Positions 26,760-37,300 of a DNA stretch of 64,000 nt are shown piece by piece. Below the pieces are notes generated by a model. That model made no database searches, was not told the origin of the DNA, and saw only the letters and a list, made by a program, of their open reading frames with translations. Source of the stretch: Acanthornis magna (taxonomy: Eukaryota; Chordata; Aves; Passeriformes; Acanthizidae). Both the position numbers and the translations under genes were made by a program. Positions within the stretch are counted from its first letter, which is position 1, and each line of letters begins with the position of its first letter. The stretch is from NCBI GenBank assembly GCA_036785705.1, contig JAWUZG010000136.1, forward strand, positions 2,108,001 to 2,172,000. The letters run 5' to 3'.

Positions 26760-27270
26760 TCACAGCAGGGATGATGCTCAAGAGCATCTCAAAGTGACTC
26801 AGAAGCAAGAGGGCGAGGAAGCAGCGCGGGAGTCGTTTGCTCAAACGCCCTCTTGGTTACAAAGGAAAGCTTACAGAATATGGCTGGTGGAGATGAAAAA
26901 CCCTTTCCCTGCTTTTATGTGGAGCGAGGAAAGAATGTGGTAAACAGCTAACAAACACCGTATCAAACACGGAGGTGCCAGATGGACTCATCTGCACGGA
27001 GTTATGTGAGCGACTGCCGATCCATCTGTGGCGGATGCTCCTTGCCAGGTGCTTGGCTTCCAGAGCGTTGGGGAGGCCACGCCAGGGGAGGGAGAAGCTT
27101 GTTTGTTGTACAGGTGGAAGTTAATGTTCTGCTGGTCCCTCATGGCCTCATCTACAACAGCCTCATCTCCACTTCTTCTATAGAATTATGTCAGTATAAT
27201 AATGGTGGCTCATCCCTGTGATTCCACATCGTGACCGTGTTTCCGAATTCCAAATATCCGCTTCACACGC
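26760..27270. promoter_or_regulatory. CpG-rich, GC-elevated patch (possible regulatory element)
   Basis: About fifteen CpG dinucleotides occur between 26810 and 27270, including GAGGGCGAGG, GCAGCGCGGGAGTCG, GAGCGACTGCCGATCC and TGTGGCGGATGC. The surrounding kilobases are strongly CpG-poor. It is not an LTR as far as I can see: no TG...CA ends with a duplication and no polyadenylation signal in context. A small CpG island, an unmethylated enhancer or an undetected exon are all possible. The 79-codon frame at 26982-27221 has no recognisable domain. Confidence 0.35.
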
Positions 27271-27537
27271 TCTTAGGTTTATGAGTTTGCAAGATTTTGC
27301 ATACAACATTTAGGTCAAATTTAATAAAAAAAACTTCTCAGACCAGAAATGGAGACTAAATACACCTGAATTTCTTACAGTACTTAACTTATGGTAGAGA
27401 GGCAGCAGGACTGTGACTGTGACCTGCTAGTAAAAATGTTTGTGGAAAAATACCTCAGTCAAGTCTTGGTATAATTTTACTTATTTTATAAAGGATCTTC
27501 ATATTTAGGCAACAGTTGAAATTTTATTTGTCTACCT

Positions 27538-27690
27538 TGGGTTTTTTTGGTTTTTTTTTTTTGGGGGGGGGGTTGTTGGGTTTTTGTTGTTGTTATTGTT
27601 GTTATTGTTTGTTTTGTTTTTATGGGGTTTTTTTTTTTGTTTGGTTTTGTTGTTGTTGTTGTTTGTTGTTATTTTACTTTCTTTTCTTTT
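27538..27690. repeat. T/G-only low-complexity tract with G10 run
   Basis: The plus strand is nearly free of A and C for about 150 bp: T12 followed by G10 (27563-27572), then TTG/GTTATT/GTTTT units. Overlapping frames reading phenylalanine/valine/leucine strings are artefacts of it. The strand asymmetry is extreme. Confidence 0.95.
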
Positions 27691-30039
27691 TATTTTCCCA
27701 GTGAAGAACATTTCACCACAGAGAAAAATAAAGGGTAGGTTTTTTCCTCCCAGTACTCCACAATTACACCTGGAATTTTTCTTTTTTTTTTTTTTTGTAT
27801 AATGGTCAAAAACCTCTAAATATCCTACTTTTATTTGTGGTGAACTTCTCTACCACAGAATTATTTGAAGTTTTATAATTTCTTCATTGTAACCAGAACT
27901 AAGCAACTTTGATTAGACATAAAATAAGTTGATTAATAACTAATAAATAGTTATTTTTAAGAGGCCCAGTTTAATGGGCTCTGATTTAAATAAGTAAGGA
28001 ATATCTGTCTTTTCTCAAATCAGTTTCTAGAAATGTTTGATGCTTGGGTTTTAGTTTCTATTTTCTATGCTACATTCTTCAGGGTTACTTATTCCTATAA
28101 TTTAAATTTACAGTGCTTCATTGGATCAAGGTTTAAATCAGGCCTTTAGCTTTGACCTGTATTTTATCAATCACTTATGAGGTTATAGAGAGGTAAGGAA
28201 ACAAAAAAATATATTTTATAATACATAATTATGTACGATCATTATTAGCTGTAACCCTTAAAATTTATGGAATCTTGTGAAACCACTCACACCTTTTTTT
28301 TAGTTTTGATTGAAACTCCAACTGACCTGGCCAGGAAAATCTATCAGCATAGTTTTGACTGCTTTTTTGAAACTAGTCACCTGTAAACGCTAAAGTTCAT
28401 AAAGATTATTCTCAGTGAGCTAAGAAGGTAATTAAAAATGTATATATATCTGTTTGATTAATCTATAAATAATATTATATTTTTCTGCACTATTTCAATA
28501 TTGCCCTTTAGTAGTCTGGTTATAAAGTATCATATAATGAGTAAAATTATTCTAACACACGGGTTATGTTACAAAAGCATCCTTCCTCTTTGAAACCCCT
28601 CTCTTCATAGTCCTGCTGGCCCAGAAGTGTATTCCTAATGAATGAATAAACTAATTGAAGCAACTTCTTAATTCATTTCAGACCATCTTTCTTCAGGGGA
28701 TATGATTGTAAATGAACAGATCTAAGACTAAGAAAAATAAAGAATCACTAAAGTTGCTCTTCAAAGGCCATTTACATCCCCTTGTGTATTTTTATGTCAA
28801 TGCCTCTTTTCTTTCCCTTTTTCTGTTTCCACTGAAAGTTAAAACCCATAAACTAAATCTTTCAAAAATCTTCACAGGGAAATGTGTCAAAGCATCAAAA
28901 ACCTTTGAATAGGTTTTCGAAATCTGAAAGAACCTGAAACAGAAATTAAAGTTTAAAATGGTGTTTTAAGCCATTCAGTGATAGTAGGAGGTGTATGTTT
29001 GGAAAGGCTGAATCATGGGTGCTCTTCATATATACATATATATGTATGGGTGTTGTATATTCTATAATAAGAATGTTGAGCTAGACAGATTCAGTCAAAA
29101 CAAAATAGGAAAATTTGGAGAACCAAATGAGGAGAAAGGCAGGACTTTTATTTAAGGTCAGATATTAAAGGAGTTGTGTCACAGTTTTTAATTTGCACAC
29201 AATGGTGATAACTTGGAGTTTAGTAGAGCTTTATTTTTTTGTACACTTTATTCTGTAAATATGCATTTGAGGGAAAGGGAAATCCAAAAGAATCTGTATT
29301 ACCTTAGCTGATCAATTAACTATTTTGAATATTTTAAGCAATGGGGATAGAAGAGTAAAGGGAGAATATTTTATTCCAACTTTTTGAAATGAAAAGAATT
29401 GCTTTTTTTCATGTGTCTATTTTTCAGCCTATATTTGTTTAAATCTATTATATCTTGAGAAATTTAAAAGCAACCGAAAATGAAAAAAAAGAGAAAAAAT
29501 GCTCCCTTTGGAATGCAAATTTTTAGACTTTTCCAGTGTTCTTTTGTCAATTATAAAATATTAAAAATATTTTCTGTAATCCTATTTCAGTTTAAGCTAA
29601 AATATCTTTTTAGTTTTCATTATCAAATTAAATTAAAATACCAGATCAGCACAGTACTTTGCTTTTTGTTCTCTTTGATCAAAAGCAGGTCTGGGATGTC
29701 AGGTCCTTAACTTCATGAACTGAACTTTTGCGAAACAATGGTATTTTCTAAATTGCCATGGAGTAAAAAATGGGAAACAAGCTTCGGGTTATAACCCCTG
29801 ATGAGCAATTTTTCTTAACCCCCTCACCCACCCACTCAGAGCAGTTGTCTCCTGGAAAAGTTTACACCGAGCAACAATTTTGTGGGTCAAACTGATCCTC
29901 CTTCTTTAAGTGCAAATTAACTTAAAACACTTCTGTGATGTATCTGGAGTTCGGGTGTGTAATCTAAAGCAGAGAAGGGTTTGTGTGGTCCAGGTTGTTC
30001 AGACCTCAGACACTCAGTGTTTATTCAGAGTGTAATAGC
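27691..30039. other. Unique AT-rich DNA, no gene seen
   Basis: A poly-T of about 16 lies near 27782-27797. A 16-bp palindrome of alternating TA/CA type (ATACATATATATGTAT) is at about 29031-29046. No transposon or gene was recognised. Confidence 0.5.
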
Positions 30040-30540
30040 TCCGTCCTCGGTCTGAGTCAGTCACAGAGAGCACTTACAGAGTAGGAGCAAAGGAAAATCT
30101 TCAATCCCTTTCTGAGCATATTTATCATTAATATAGCTTGGAAGGGATCAGTGCATATGATGGCATGTGCTACAAGGAGAGAGATTCGTTTTTCTTTCAT
30201 ATCCAGTTGAATATACGCTTAAATGTGGATTATTTTTATTTTAAACCTTTAAGCAACGTACAAGCTGTGCAGTTATCCTGATTAAGTGCAGCAGCAAACT
30301 GGGCTTGCAAACCCTTCTTTGCACAGTCCAGCTCCTGGCGTTCTGCACAGGCTAATGAGAAAAATAACAGAGGCTTCAAAATTATTTTCTTCCTCTCTGG
30401 CACTGGCTGGAAGAAGAGTTAATTGTTATTCTTTCTCCAGGGTAACTGTCAGCCCTTAAATTGGGACTGAAGTTACTGAGATAATGGAAACAAACAGGGA
30501 CCAGAGTTTACAGAAATTTGTATTTGTCAAATGTTCACAG
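30040..30540. promoter_or_regulatory. Candidate conserved non-coding block
   Basis: Non-repetitive block with a mixture of GC-richer and AT-rich motifs: TATTTATCATTAATATAGC near 30119, TCCTGATTAAGTGCAGCAG near 30275, CAGGCTAATGAGAAAAATAA near 30348, GAAGAGTTAATTGTTATTC near 30413 and TTACTGAGATAATGG near 30473. The density of homeodomain- and GATA-like cores is above the local background. Judged by eye; no conservation data. Confidence 0.27.
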
Positions 30541-32595
30541 GCATTTCACCTGGAGTCTGCTGGGGAGAGAGAGATGGGGAAGAGACTTATTTTGTTAACC
30601 TCGTATTTCTTCTAAATGGACTGTGGGCATGTGTTTTAAAAACCCTTGTCAACCCTGGAGTACTCACATTTCTGTAATACAGCTGCCATGAGGCCCTCCT
30701 GCTCTGATATGGATTTTGCTGGCTGCTGTCAGTTTATCCCTTTAACCTGGCCCAGGCTCTGCAGGATGGCAGGTCAGACAGCTGCCCCCACACTCCTCAG
30801 CACCGTAAAATTCAAGAGTCTCTCCAAATATCCTCATACGTCTGTTTGCCCATTTAGGAGAAAACTGGAGGTTTTCAGAACTGTGCTCTGAATTAATCCC
30901 ACTTAACTTCAAGCTCGTGACCTGATCATCTAATTGCTCGTGGCTTTCTTTGCAGGCAATGAAAAGAGCTGAAAACTCTCTAGGAAAATAAACATTCTAT
31001 GTTAACTGTCATGGGTCTTTTCCTGTCTCTCTTGATGTCATTGTGTGACCTTGCATTAGGAGATTCATCACCTCTACAGAGTAGCTGGGACAGTGAAGTT
31101 TCTGGGATGAATAATTTATTTATTTTTATTTATATTCTTAATCTCAAAAGAATCATGACTCCTATTTCCATGACCTGCTAAAATACTGTAATTGTCACCA
31201 CCTCATGTTCTAGTGTGTATGAAAACACACAATATATGCATGTGTGCATAACCACGCAATTTTCCAATCAGCTTTACTCATAAAGGGCTTCATCAGGCCA
31301 TCAAGTTGTGACCTCTAAAATAATTCTAATGTTTAAGAACAGAATTATTTTTCTTGATATTTTCAAAGCAGATTGTAATTTCTCCAATAGCTGCAGATTC
31401 TTCCTAGCTGTGTCTCTTTGAATATCTACTGAAAGCAATTTATGGGTTGGCAAACAGTTTCCAAGTCCAGATTTATAATTTGCACTAGGTAGTATCTATG
31501 AAAATAATGATTATGTACAAATAAATTTCCAGAAAATGACTTTTTGTTTGTTTCTCCTGGTTCTCCTCTCTCTGTAATATATATTCCTAATATATTTCTC
31601 TTTTGTGGTTGATTGCAAAGATGAATTCCTCACATCTTTCAATAGCACTTAAGGATACCCTGTCTTTCCTTATTTTGTGATCTATTTGAGTAAGTTTTTC
31701 ACAGACTACTTCACGCAGTATATTTTATTCTTCATCTTTTTACTCCCTTGTTTTACACCAGAAAATATTCTGATGGAATTACTTGAGGAAATAAAATACA
31801 AGTTGAATACAAAATGCTGTCTTTTTGTGGATTGCAGGGAAAGGTACACAAAGGTGACAATTGTCTTTCTTACAATGACATTTTCAGTAGAGCTGAAGGC
31901 CAGAATATTTCAGATATGGCAGGTGGGTAAACATGAATTTCTATAACAGATCAAACAATTCTTGACCATTTTGAGTGGAAACAGTAACTTACATGGGGAC
32001 CTTAATCCTCATAATTTATGAAAACTAAGATGTAATTAGCTCTGAGCAATGAATAGTTGATTGAAAAAAAAAAAAAAGACATCAAAACAGTGTCATTTTG
32101 ACATTTAGTATAATAGATTTTTGTAAAGTAGCTCTCTGATTTTTTCACCTGACATTCTCCTGTCTGAACGACATGATTTGCCACTAATGAGGTAGAAATT
32201 ATTCCATTTTTTTGTTTACAGATTTCTTCTATTTACAGCAAACTGTGCTAGCAAAGGTTAGAGACGTGTGCATTGTGTAAGGTGTTCAGCCTAGATTATT
32301 ATTTTTGTAGCAAACCAGAAGAGAATATTTCAGGTGTATAAACACAGGAGTCACCTCAGGTGGAAGATTTTGAATCCTTGCTCCTGGAGTGAAGGAAGGT
32401 TCCTGGTTAGAGGGTGGGGAAGTGGAAGTCATGGAGCTGTGTGTTGGTGTGAGGTCAAAAACAGAAGAAGGTTAGGGAGACTTGGTCAGCACCAGGGGTT
32501 GACTGAGACCCTTGGACTAAGGAGAAAGCAGTAAGGAAGCTGCAATGAAATATTTCAGAAGAACTAGTTAACAATAATGTTTCCTTTCCCTACAG
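30541..32595. other. Unique DNA, no gene supported
   Basis: The only possible exon signal is a pyrimidine tract ending in AG at 31761 followed by an open frame to a GT at 31844, which is too short and unremarkable to call. Simple A-run at about 32060. No transposon recognised. Confidence 0.5.
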
Positions 32596-33110
32596 TCATA
32601 GAATTATAAAATCATAGAATAGCTTGGATTGGAAGGGATCTTAATGACCATCCAGTTCCAGCCCTGCTGACATGGACAGGGAGAACTCCCACTGTCCCAG
32701 GCTGCTCCAAGCCCTGCCCAGCCTGGCCTTGGACACTTCCAGGGATCCAGGGACAGCCACAGCTTCTCTGGACACCTGTGCCAGGGCCTCACTGCCCTCA
32801 CAATAAAGAAATTGTTTCCTAAGATATAATCTGAACCTACTCTCTTTCAATTTAAAGCCATTCCCCGTTGTTCTGTCACTCCACACTCTTATAAAATGTC
32901 CCTGTCTTTCTTGGAGCTCCTTTCAGGTACTGGAAAGCCACAATGAGGTCACCTTTTTGTCTCCAGGCTGAACAATCCCAATTCTCTGAGCCTTTCCTCC
33001 CAGCAGAGCTGCTCCATGTCTCTGATCCCCTTGGTGCCTCCTCTGGGCTGGATCCAGCAGCTCCAGGTCCTCCCTGTGCTGCAGATGTGGACACAGCTCC
33101 ACAGGTGAGG

Positions 33111-33150
33111 TCTGAGCAGAGCAGGGCAGAGCAGAGCAGAGCAGAGGAGC
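33111..33150. repeat. GCAGA pentamer repeat inside CR1
   Basis: Six or so units of GAGCA/GCAGA with one variant unit. The repeat grew within the CR1 segment that normally reads AGAGCAGAG once or twice, so it post-dates the CR1 insertion. Confidence 0.85.
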
Positions 33151-33220
33151 AGAATCCCCTCCCTCACGCCGCCCACGCTCCCTTGGATGCACAAGGACAC
33201 AGTTGGGGTATTCTGGGCTG

Positions 33221-33224
33221 CCTG
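33221..33224. repeat. 4-bp target-site duplication (left)
   Basis: CCTG directly precedes the LTR start and is repeated directly after its end at 33783-33786. Removing the LTR and one copy restores an uninterrupted CR1 reading across the join. Confidence 0.75.
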
Positions 33225-33782
33225 TGATGCCTTAAACAGGTTAGTAAAAATATGAAGCAGACACAGCAGTACAGGGAAAAGGGAATTTACCTCGGTTTAA
33301 TAGGATCCTAGGTGCCCAGACTCATCAAAGGTGGAAAACATGCCAAGGAGCGAATGACGAGCTGGAACCGAGCCCCCGTACGACTTGTACTGGATTTTTA
33401 TGGACTTCACAAAATTAGTATCTCTACTTAAAATGCCCCAGTAAGAAACTTAATAAATGAAGTAATTGCCCCTTATTCTAATGAACCCCCCCCCAAATGA
33501 GACTACAGCCTAGTTTGCAAAAACATGTTCCAAGAGAGAAGGCTCTGTCCGAGGTTGGAGCCTCTAGTTCCGAGATAGTTTGAATGTTTGGTCTTCCTCA
33601 CTTTGCAAGACCCCAAACTAAGTTAAATATCAGACCACAAGGGTTGTGAACACGTAGGGCTAAAGTACAAGGAGTGTTTGTGCAGGGTACAAGGAGTGTG
33701 TGTAGAGGGTAACAGGGAAGCAAAAGGGTATAAACATATATATAAAGGGTATAAAAAGAAAATACAAAAATCACCGGCATCA
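33225..33782 (-). mobile_element. Solo LTR of an endogenous retrovirus, inserted in CR1
   Basis: The 558-bp unit begins TGATGCC and ends GGCATCA, perfect 7-bp inverted ends with the TG...CA of retroviral LTRs, and is flanked by CCTG on both sides. Minus-strand orientation is inferred: on that strand a TATA-like CCATAAAAATCC (33392-33403) is followed after about 90 bp by ATTAAA (33301-33296), giving a plausible U3-R-U5 order. U3 holds a 22-bp direct repeat (33665-33708) and repeated AGGGTATAAA motifs (about 33725-33755). No gag, pol or env lies beside it, so it is a solo LTR left by recombination. A 4-bp duplication is usual for gammaretrovirus-like groups, but the family is not identified. 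Confidence 0.8.
33665..33708. repeat. 22-bp direct repeat in LTR U3
   Basis: Two adjacent 22-bp units, each starting GTACAAGGAGTGT, with three or so differences toward the end. Tandem units in U3 are typical of retroviral enhancers; function here is inference. Confidence 0.8.
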
Positions 33783-33950
33783 CCTGTGCATGTGGCCAGC
33801 TCCTGTCCAGCCTCAGCCACAGCATCCCAAGCTCTTCTCCCCAGGGCTGCTCCATCTGCTCACCCCCAGCCTGTGCTGATCCCGGACCTTGTCCCAACCC
33901 AGGTGCACACCTTGCCCTGGCCTTGTTGAACCTCACGAGACTTCCAAAGA
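33783..33950 (-). mobile_element. CR1 LINE, upstream half of the split copy (reverse-transcriptase C-terminal region)
   Basis: Read on the minus strand it has CTCGTGAGGTTCAACAAGGC, then GTGCACCTGGGTTGGGACAA, CAGCACAGGCTGGGGGTGAG and GGCTGGACAGGAGCTGGCC. This follows the CR1 order that encodes an FNK...C..L.LG...YRLG-type segment; here the translation gives RFNKARARC. It joins to the CR1 at 33224 when the LTR is removed (GCACAGG then CAGCCCAGAA). The 5' limit near 33950 is approximate and is the true CR1 truncation point. Confidence 0.85.
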
Positions 33951-36642
33951 TTTCAATTCCCTGCAAGAAGCAGACTGGATTATGAAGCAAAGCCCTGTTA
34001 CATCCCCGAATTGTTTAGATTCTAAGCCATGCAAAAGCAAACTAATGCTAAGAATAATAGGGTTTAGTCAGGTCCTGAGAATTGTCTCAGGCAGATCTTC
34101 ACTTTTTCTGAGTAGTACATGTGCAATATTCCCCCCTAGCCACTGTATAATATTTATAAACCTGTTGTGTCGTTAAACATATTTTAGATTTGTCTCCACA
34201 TGTGCTGTTTTCCTACTCAAAAAGCAGCCTTACTTAGATAAAACACTATTTATGAAAGAAATCAAATGGCACTAGGGGAGTTCTGTATATGAGCCATGAC
34301 TCCTAAGGCTCCAGGTCTTCAACACATAAATTTTAATTGACTTATGTTGCCTTGTGTTGCCAAGAACTTTCTGTTGATATAAAGATCAAAATTTTTTTTT
34401 AAACCCTGAACTTATCCCCAAATGTGAAAGCATTATTTGAGTTTAGTGTTTAGAATCCACAACACAAACAAATAAAATGCTACTACAAAACTTTAAAAGA
34501 ACCAGATTGGTACAAATCTTTTTATGGTGTGAAAGTCTCTTCTGTTTTGGTTTGGTTTTTTTTTCTTCTTTTAACTAAGTGCTGCCTGAAATATGCCTGC
34601 AAAAACAGGAGGATGAAAAGGTATTAGATAATGATAAGAAGATAATGATAAATGACATAATAAAGTAAATGATAAATTGTAAAAAATATAACAAGTCAAT
34701 AACAAAATATAACCAGTTTTTTTTAATTACAGTGGAAAGAAAAATTAGTGGATTTTCATAAGAACATGCACAGATTAGCATTCCAAAGGGAAAATCTTTA
34801 AATGGATTAGATGTGCATACTCACAGGTGGATTAACTACAGTGAATATAAAATGTCATTTTTGTTCCAAGCCTGTAATACCAAGAATATTGAACAAAAAC
34901 TGTTGTCCCTTAGCACAGAAAGTATGAAAGCATCAATTTTATCAAGAATCTAAAGTACAAACACAGCTCAGAGAGTAATTAATTATAGAAAGAGGATCAT
35001 CCAAGCACTCCCTCTGTACATCTTATAGGGAAAGATGAGAAAAGAGTTTCCACAAACTATATCCAGTTCAAAAAACAGCCTCTCTGGGAAGAAGGGAAGT
35101 TCATTAAATTTTAGCAGTCTATACAGACAAAAGTAAGTGGAGATAATATTCCAGAAAGTTCCTAGAGAAGGAAATTTTGAGGAAAACACTCATTAATTTC
35201 TCCTGGGCTTTACTGGTGAAGTCTTCAATATAGGAGCTCATCTGAAGAAGGAAGCCCAAAAGGGTATTGAGGGAGAGACAGAGGGGAAAAGCAGTCAGGA
35301 AAATCAGAATTCACAGGGGAAGGAAGCAAGATACAAACCCTACCACACTCTGCCATGGCTCCCTTTTGGAGTTAACGTGGAGACTATCACATCAACGTTT
35401 TTGCTGCATGGCCTGAGGAGCATAACTGCAAGGTAAGATGCCAAGAGCTCTGCAGAAAGGGTGGTTTTCCAGAGAATTTTCTGCAAATCCAACAATTCTG
35501 AGAAGGAATCCTCTGATCCACTCTTTAAAATTTTAATAAGAGAATATCATCAAGAATTTTTTTCCCCCATGTAATTTATTGAGATAATTCAGACTCAAAT
35601 ATCCCATTCTCCTGAAAAAAGTCTAGACAAAAGCTAGCAGCCATTGAATATCTTATTTCGATTTTGACCCTTAACTCAAGTATATACTCTTTGATTAAGC
35701 ATGTGTATGCTCTGCTTGTTCTGATCGCTAATTCTTGAATCTGGTTACCCCATCATCTGTGGCATCATTTCTACTCTGATTTATCGACTGTATTGTTTTG
35801 TCACAGTCATTGGAGCTTTTGAAGGAAGATGGAGAACTGAAATATTGCTATTTCAGTCAGGAGACAGACCCTGAAGAAAAAGCATGAAAAAAAGGAAACT
35901 GAGGTCTTTTTTTTACCTTTTTTTTTCTTTTTTTCTGGTTTCTTGAGCTCTAAAGCACAACAATTTGAAGGTTTTCTTTGAACTGCTTAATGACATGATT
36001 CCAGAAGCTATGGCTGTTAATTGCCAGATTCACAATAAAAATCACAAAACACAGCAACCCTAAACAATGGGTTCACTTTCCCTCTACAAATTCATGTGAT
36101 TTAGTCAAGGTAGGAAGGGGAAAAATGAGTATTCATTTCACTTAAGTAACAGTTTTGCAACTTGTGAAAATAAGCTGAAGCTGCCAGAGAATGCATGAAA
36201 TTAACCTTTCCAGAACACAAAAGGTAGAGAGAATTTTTGTATTATAACAACTGCTGTATATCACAGGAAATGAGATATTTTGTCCCAGCAGAGAGAAATC
36301 TGATTGTGTAAGGCACTCAAGGTGACAAGAGTGGTAACAAAACCTCTCACGACAAATTAGCAACTGCAATAATATCTCAGCTCATCTGCAGCTCCAAGGC
36401 TGCAGAAGTTAAAGTACAAATACACACGTGTACATTGGATGGACCATTGGCGTTGTTTTACTGACCTCCCTTTCTGAATCACCAGGGTCCCTCTCACACC
36501 TCTGTATTCAACTCAGCTGAATACAGAAACAGAAGAATAGTCAGCAGAATACACTCCTGAAATGCCATTTAACTCCTTGATCACACAAATTCAATGAGAG
36601 GAAACTGAGGTGGGAAATGAGAGTCACCAGGTTACTCAGACT
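33951..36642. other. Unique AT-rich DNA, no gene seen
   Basis: No recognised transposon or domain-bearing frame. T-rich tract with C interruptions at about 35907-35936. Small poly-T and poly-A runs only. Confidence 0.5.
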
Positions 36643-36815
36643 GATTTGGCCTTTGTGAAACTGCCTTGATTTTCCCTAATCACCTCCCTGCCATCCACGT
36701 ACCTCACGTCTTCCAGGAACACCCATTCCATGATTTTACCAGGCACGGCAGTGAGGCTGACTCGTCAATAATTGCCAGGGTTCTTTTTTTTACCCTTTTG
36801 AAAAATGGATGTGGT
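36643..36815 (-). mobile_element. CR1 LINE reverse-transcriptase fragment
   Basis: On the minus strand the sequence reads CATTTTTCAAAAGGGTAAAA, CCTGGCAATTATTGACGAGT, CAGCCTCACTGCCGTGCC and GTAAAATCATGGAATGGGTG. This matches the early reverse-transcriptase segment of CR1 in which a K-KG-K-DP-NYRP-SLTS-P-KIME type sequence is encoded. Next come GGGAGGTGATTAGGG and TTCACAAAGGCCAAATC, corresponding to the following EVI...Q.GF..G.S segment. The frame is broken by stops and substitutions. This is an internal fragment with neither CR1 end. Confidence 0.8.
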
Positions 36816-36821
36816 GTATGG

Positions 36822-36948
36822 TCAGTGATTGGAACAGGCTGTGGTGGAATCTCCACACCTGGAAATGTTCAAAAGGCACACGTAGGAGGCATTTGGGAAT
36901 ATGGTTTGGTGGTGAATGTGGTGGCACTCATTTATTGGGAGGTGGGGG
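36822..36948 (+). mobile_element. CR1 LINE 3' fragment, opposite orientation
   Basis: The plus strand reads GATTGGAACAGGCTGTGGTG, GAATCTCCACACCTGGAAATG, TTCAAAAGGCACACGTAGG, GGGAATATGGTTTGGTGGTG. This is the forward form of the CR1 segment that usually precedes the 3' end; the expected GGTTGGACTAGGTGATCTT and terminal repeat are missing, so the 3' end is deleted or diverged. It abuts the minus-strand fragment at 36643-36815, so two CR1 pieces lie head to head. Confidence 0.8.
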
Positions 36949-37189
36949 TACAACTCCTTTTGTCTTCCTTTTCTAACTAATGCATTAGTGACACATGGCT
37001 CCACGTTGGGGTATGGACCCTGACTATCCAAATGTGTCCATAATAACGTGAATAATAATTTTGCTTTCTGTTTTTCTCCCAGATCTTTATTGCTTGGCCT
37101 TTCATTCACTGTGTGTTCCCTCATCTGGTTTTGAGCAAATCAGCTAATTTCCTCTGCTATTATGTCTGTGAGCTCTTGATGATATCTGC

Positions 37190-37300
37190 AATTGTAAAAT
37201 TGGAATAAATGTGAGGCCCTCAGAAGGTCATTAATCCAACCTGCTGCTCAAGAAGGGCTAATAAACAGTTCCCAGCCTGTGAGTCTGCACTGGATGATGT
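37190..37300 (-). mobile_element. Probable diverged CR1 3' fragment
   Basis: The plus strand has CAGAAGGTCATTAATCCAAC, CTGCTGCTCAAGAAGGGCTA and CCCAGCCTGTGAG, in the order of the reverse complement of a CR1 3' region that normally reads AGGTCATCTAGTCCAACCTC then CTGCTCAAAGCAGGGC. Very diverged, no terminal repeat visible. Confidence 0.45.

Larger units (their letters stand above)
32596..33224 (-). mobile_element. CR1 LINE, 3' portion (downstream half of a copy split by an LTR)
   Basis: On the plus strand it opens with TCATAGAATTATAAAATCATAGAA, the reverse complement of the CR1 3' terminal repeat in slightly decayed form. It continues with GGATTGGAAGGGATCTTAA, CCAGCCTGGCCTTGGACAC, TAAAGCCATTCCCCGTTG, GGTACTGGAAAGCCACAATG, CCTCCTCTGGGCTGGATCC and a CCTCACCTG-type region expanded into GCAGA repeats (about 33111-33150). 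The element runs on the minus strand. Its 5' end at 33224 is not a natural truncation: the same CR1 reading resumes at 33783 beyond the inserted LTR, so the original copy was at least about 790 bp. The joining region codes for the reverse-transcriptase C-terminus and is broken by stops. Confidence 0.93.

Noticed and set aside
31762..31843. Possible 82-nt exon with a good pyrimidine tract
   Set aside because: Donor GTACAC is poor, the peptide is unremarkable and there is no partner exon.
33598..33990. 130-codon minus-strand open frame
   Set aside because: It crosses from CR1 reverse-transcriptase remnant into the inserted LTR, so it is a chance frame across two transposons.
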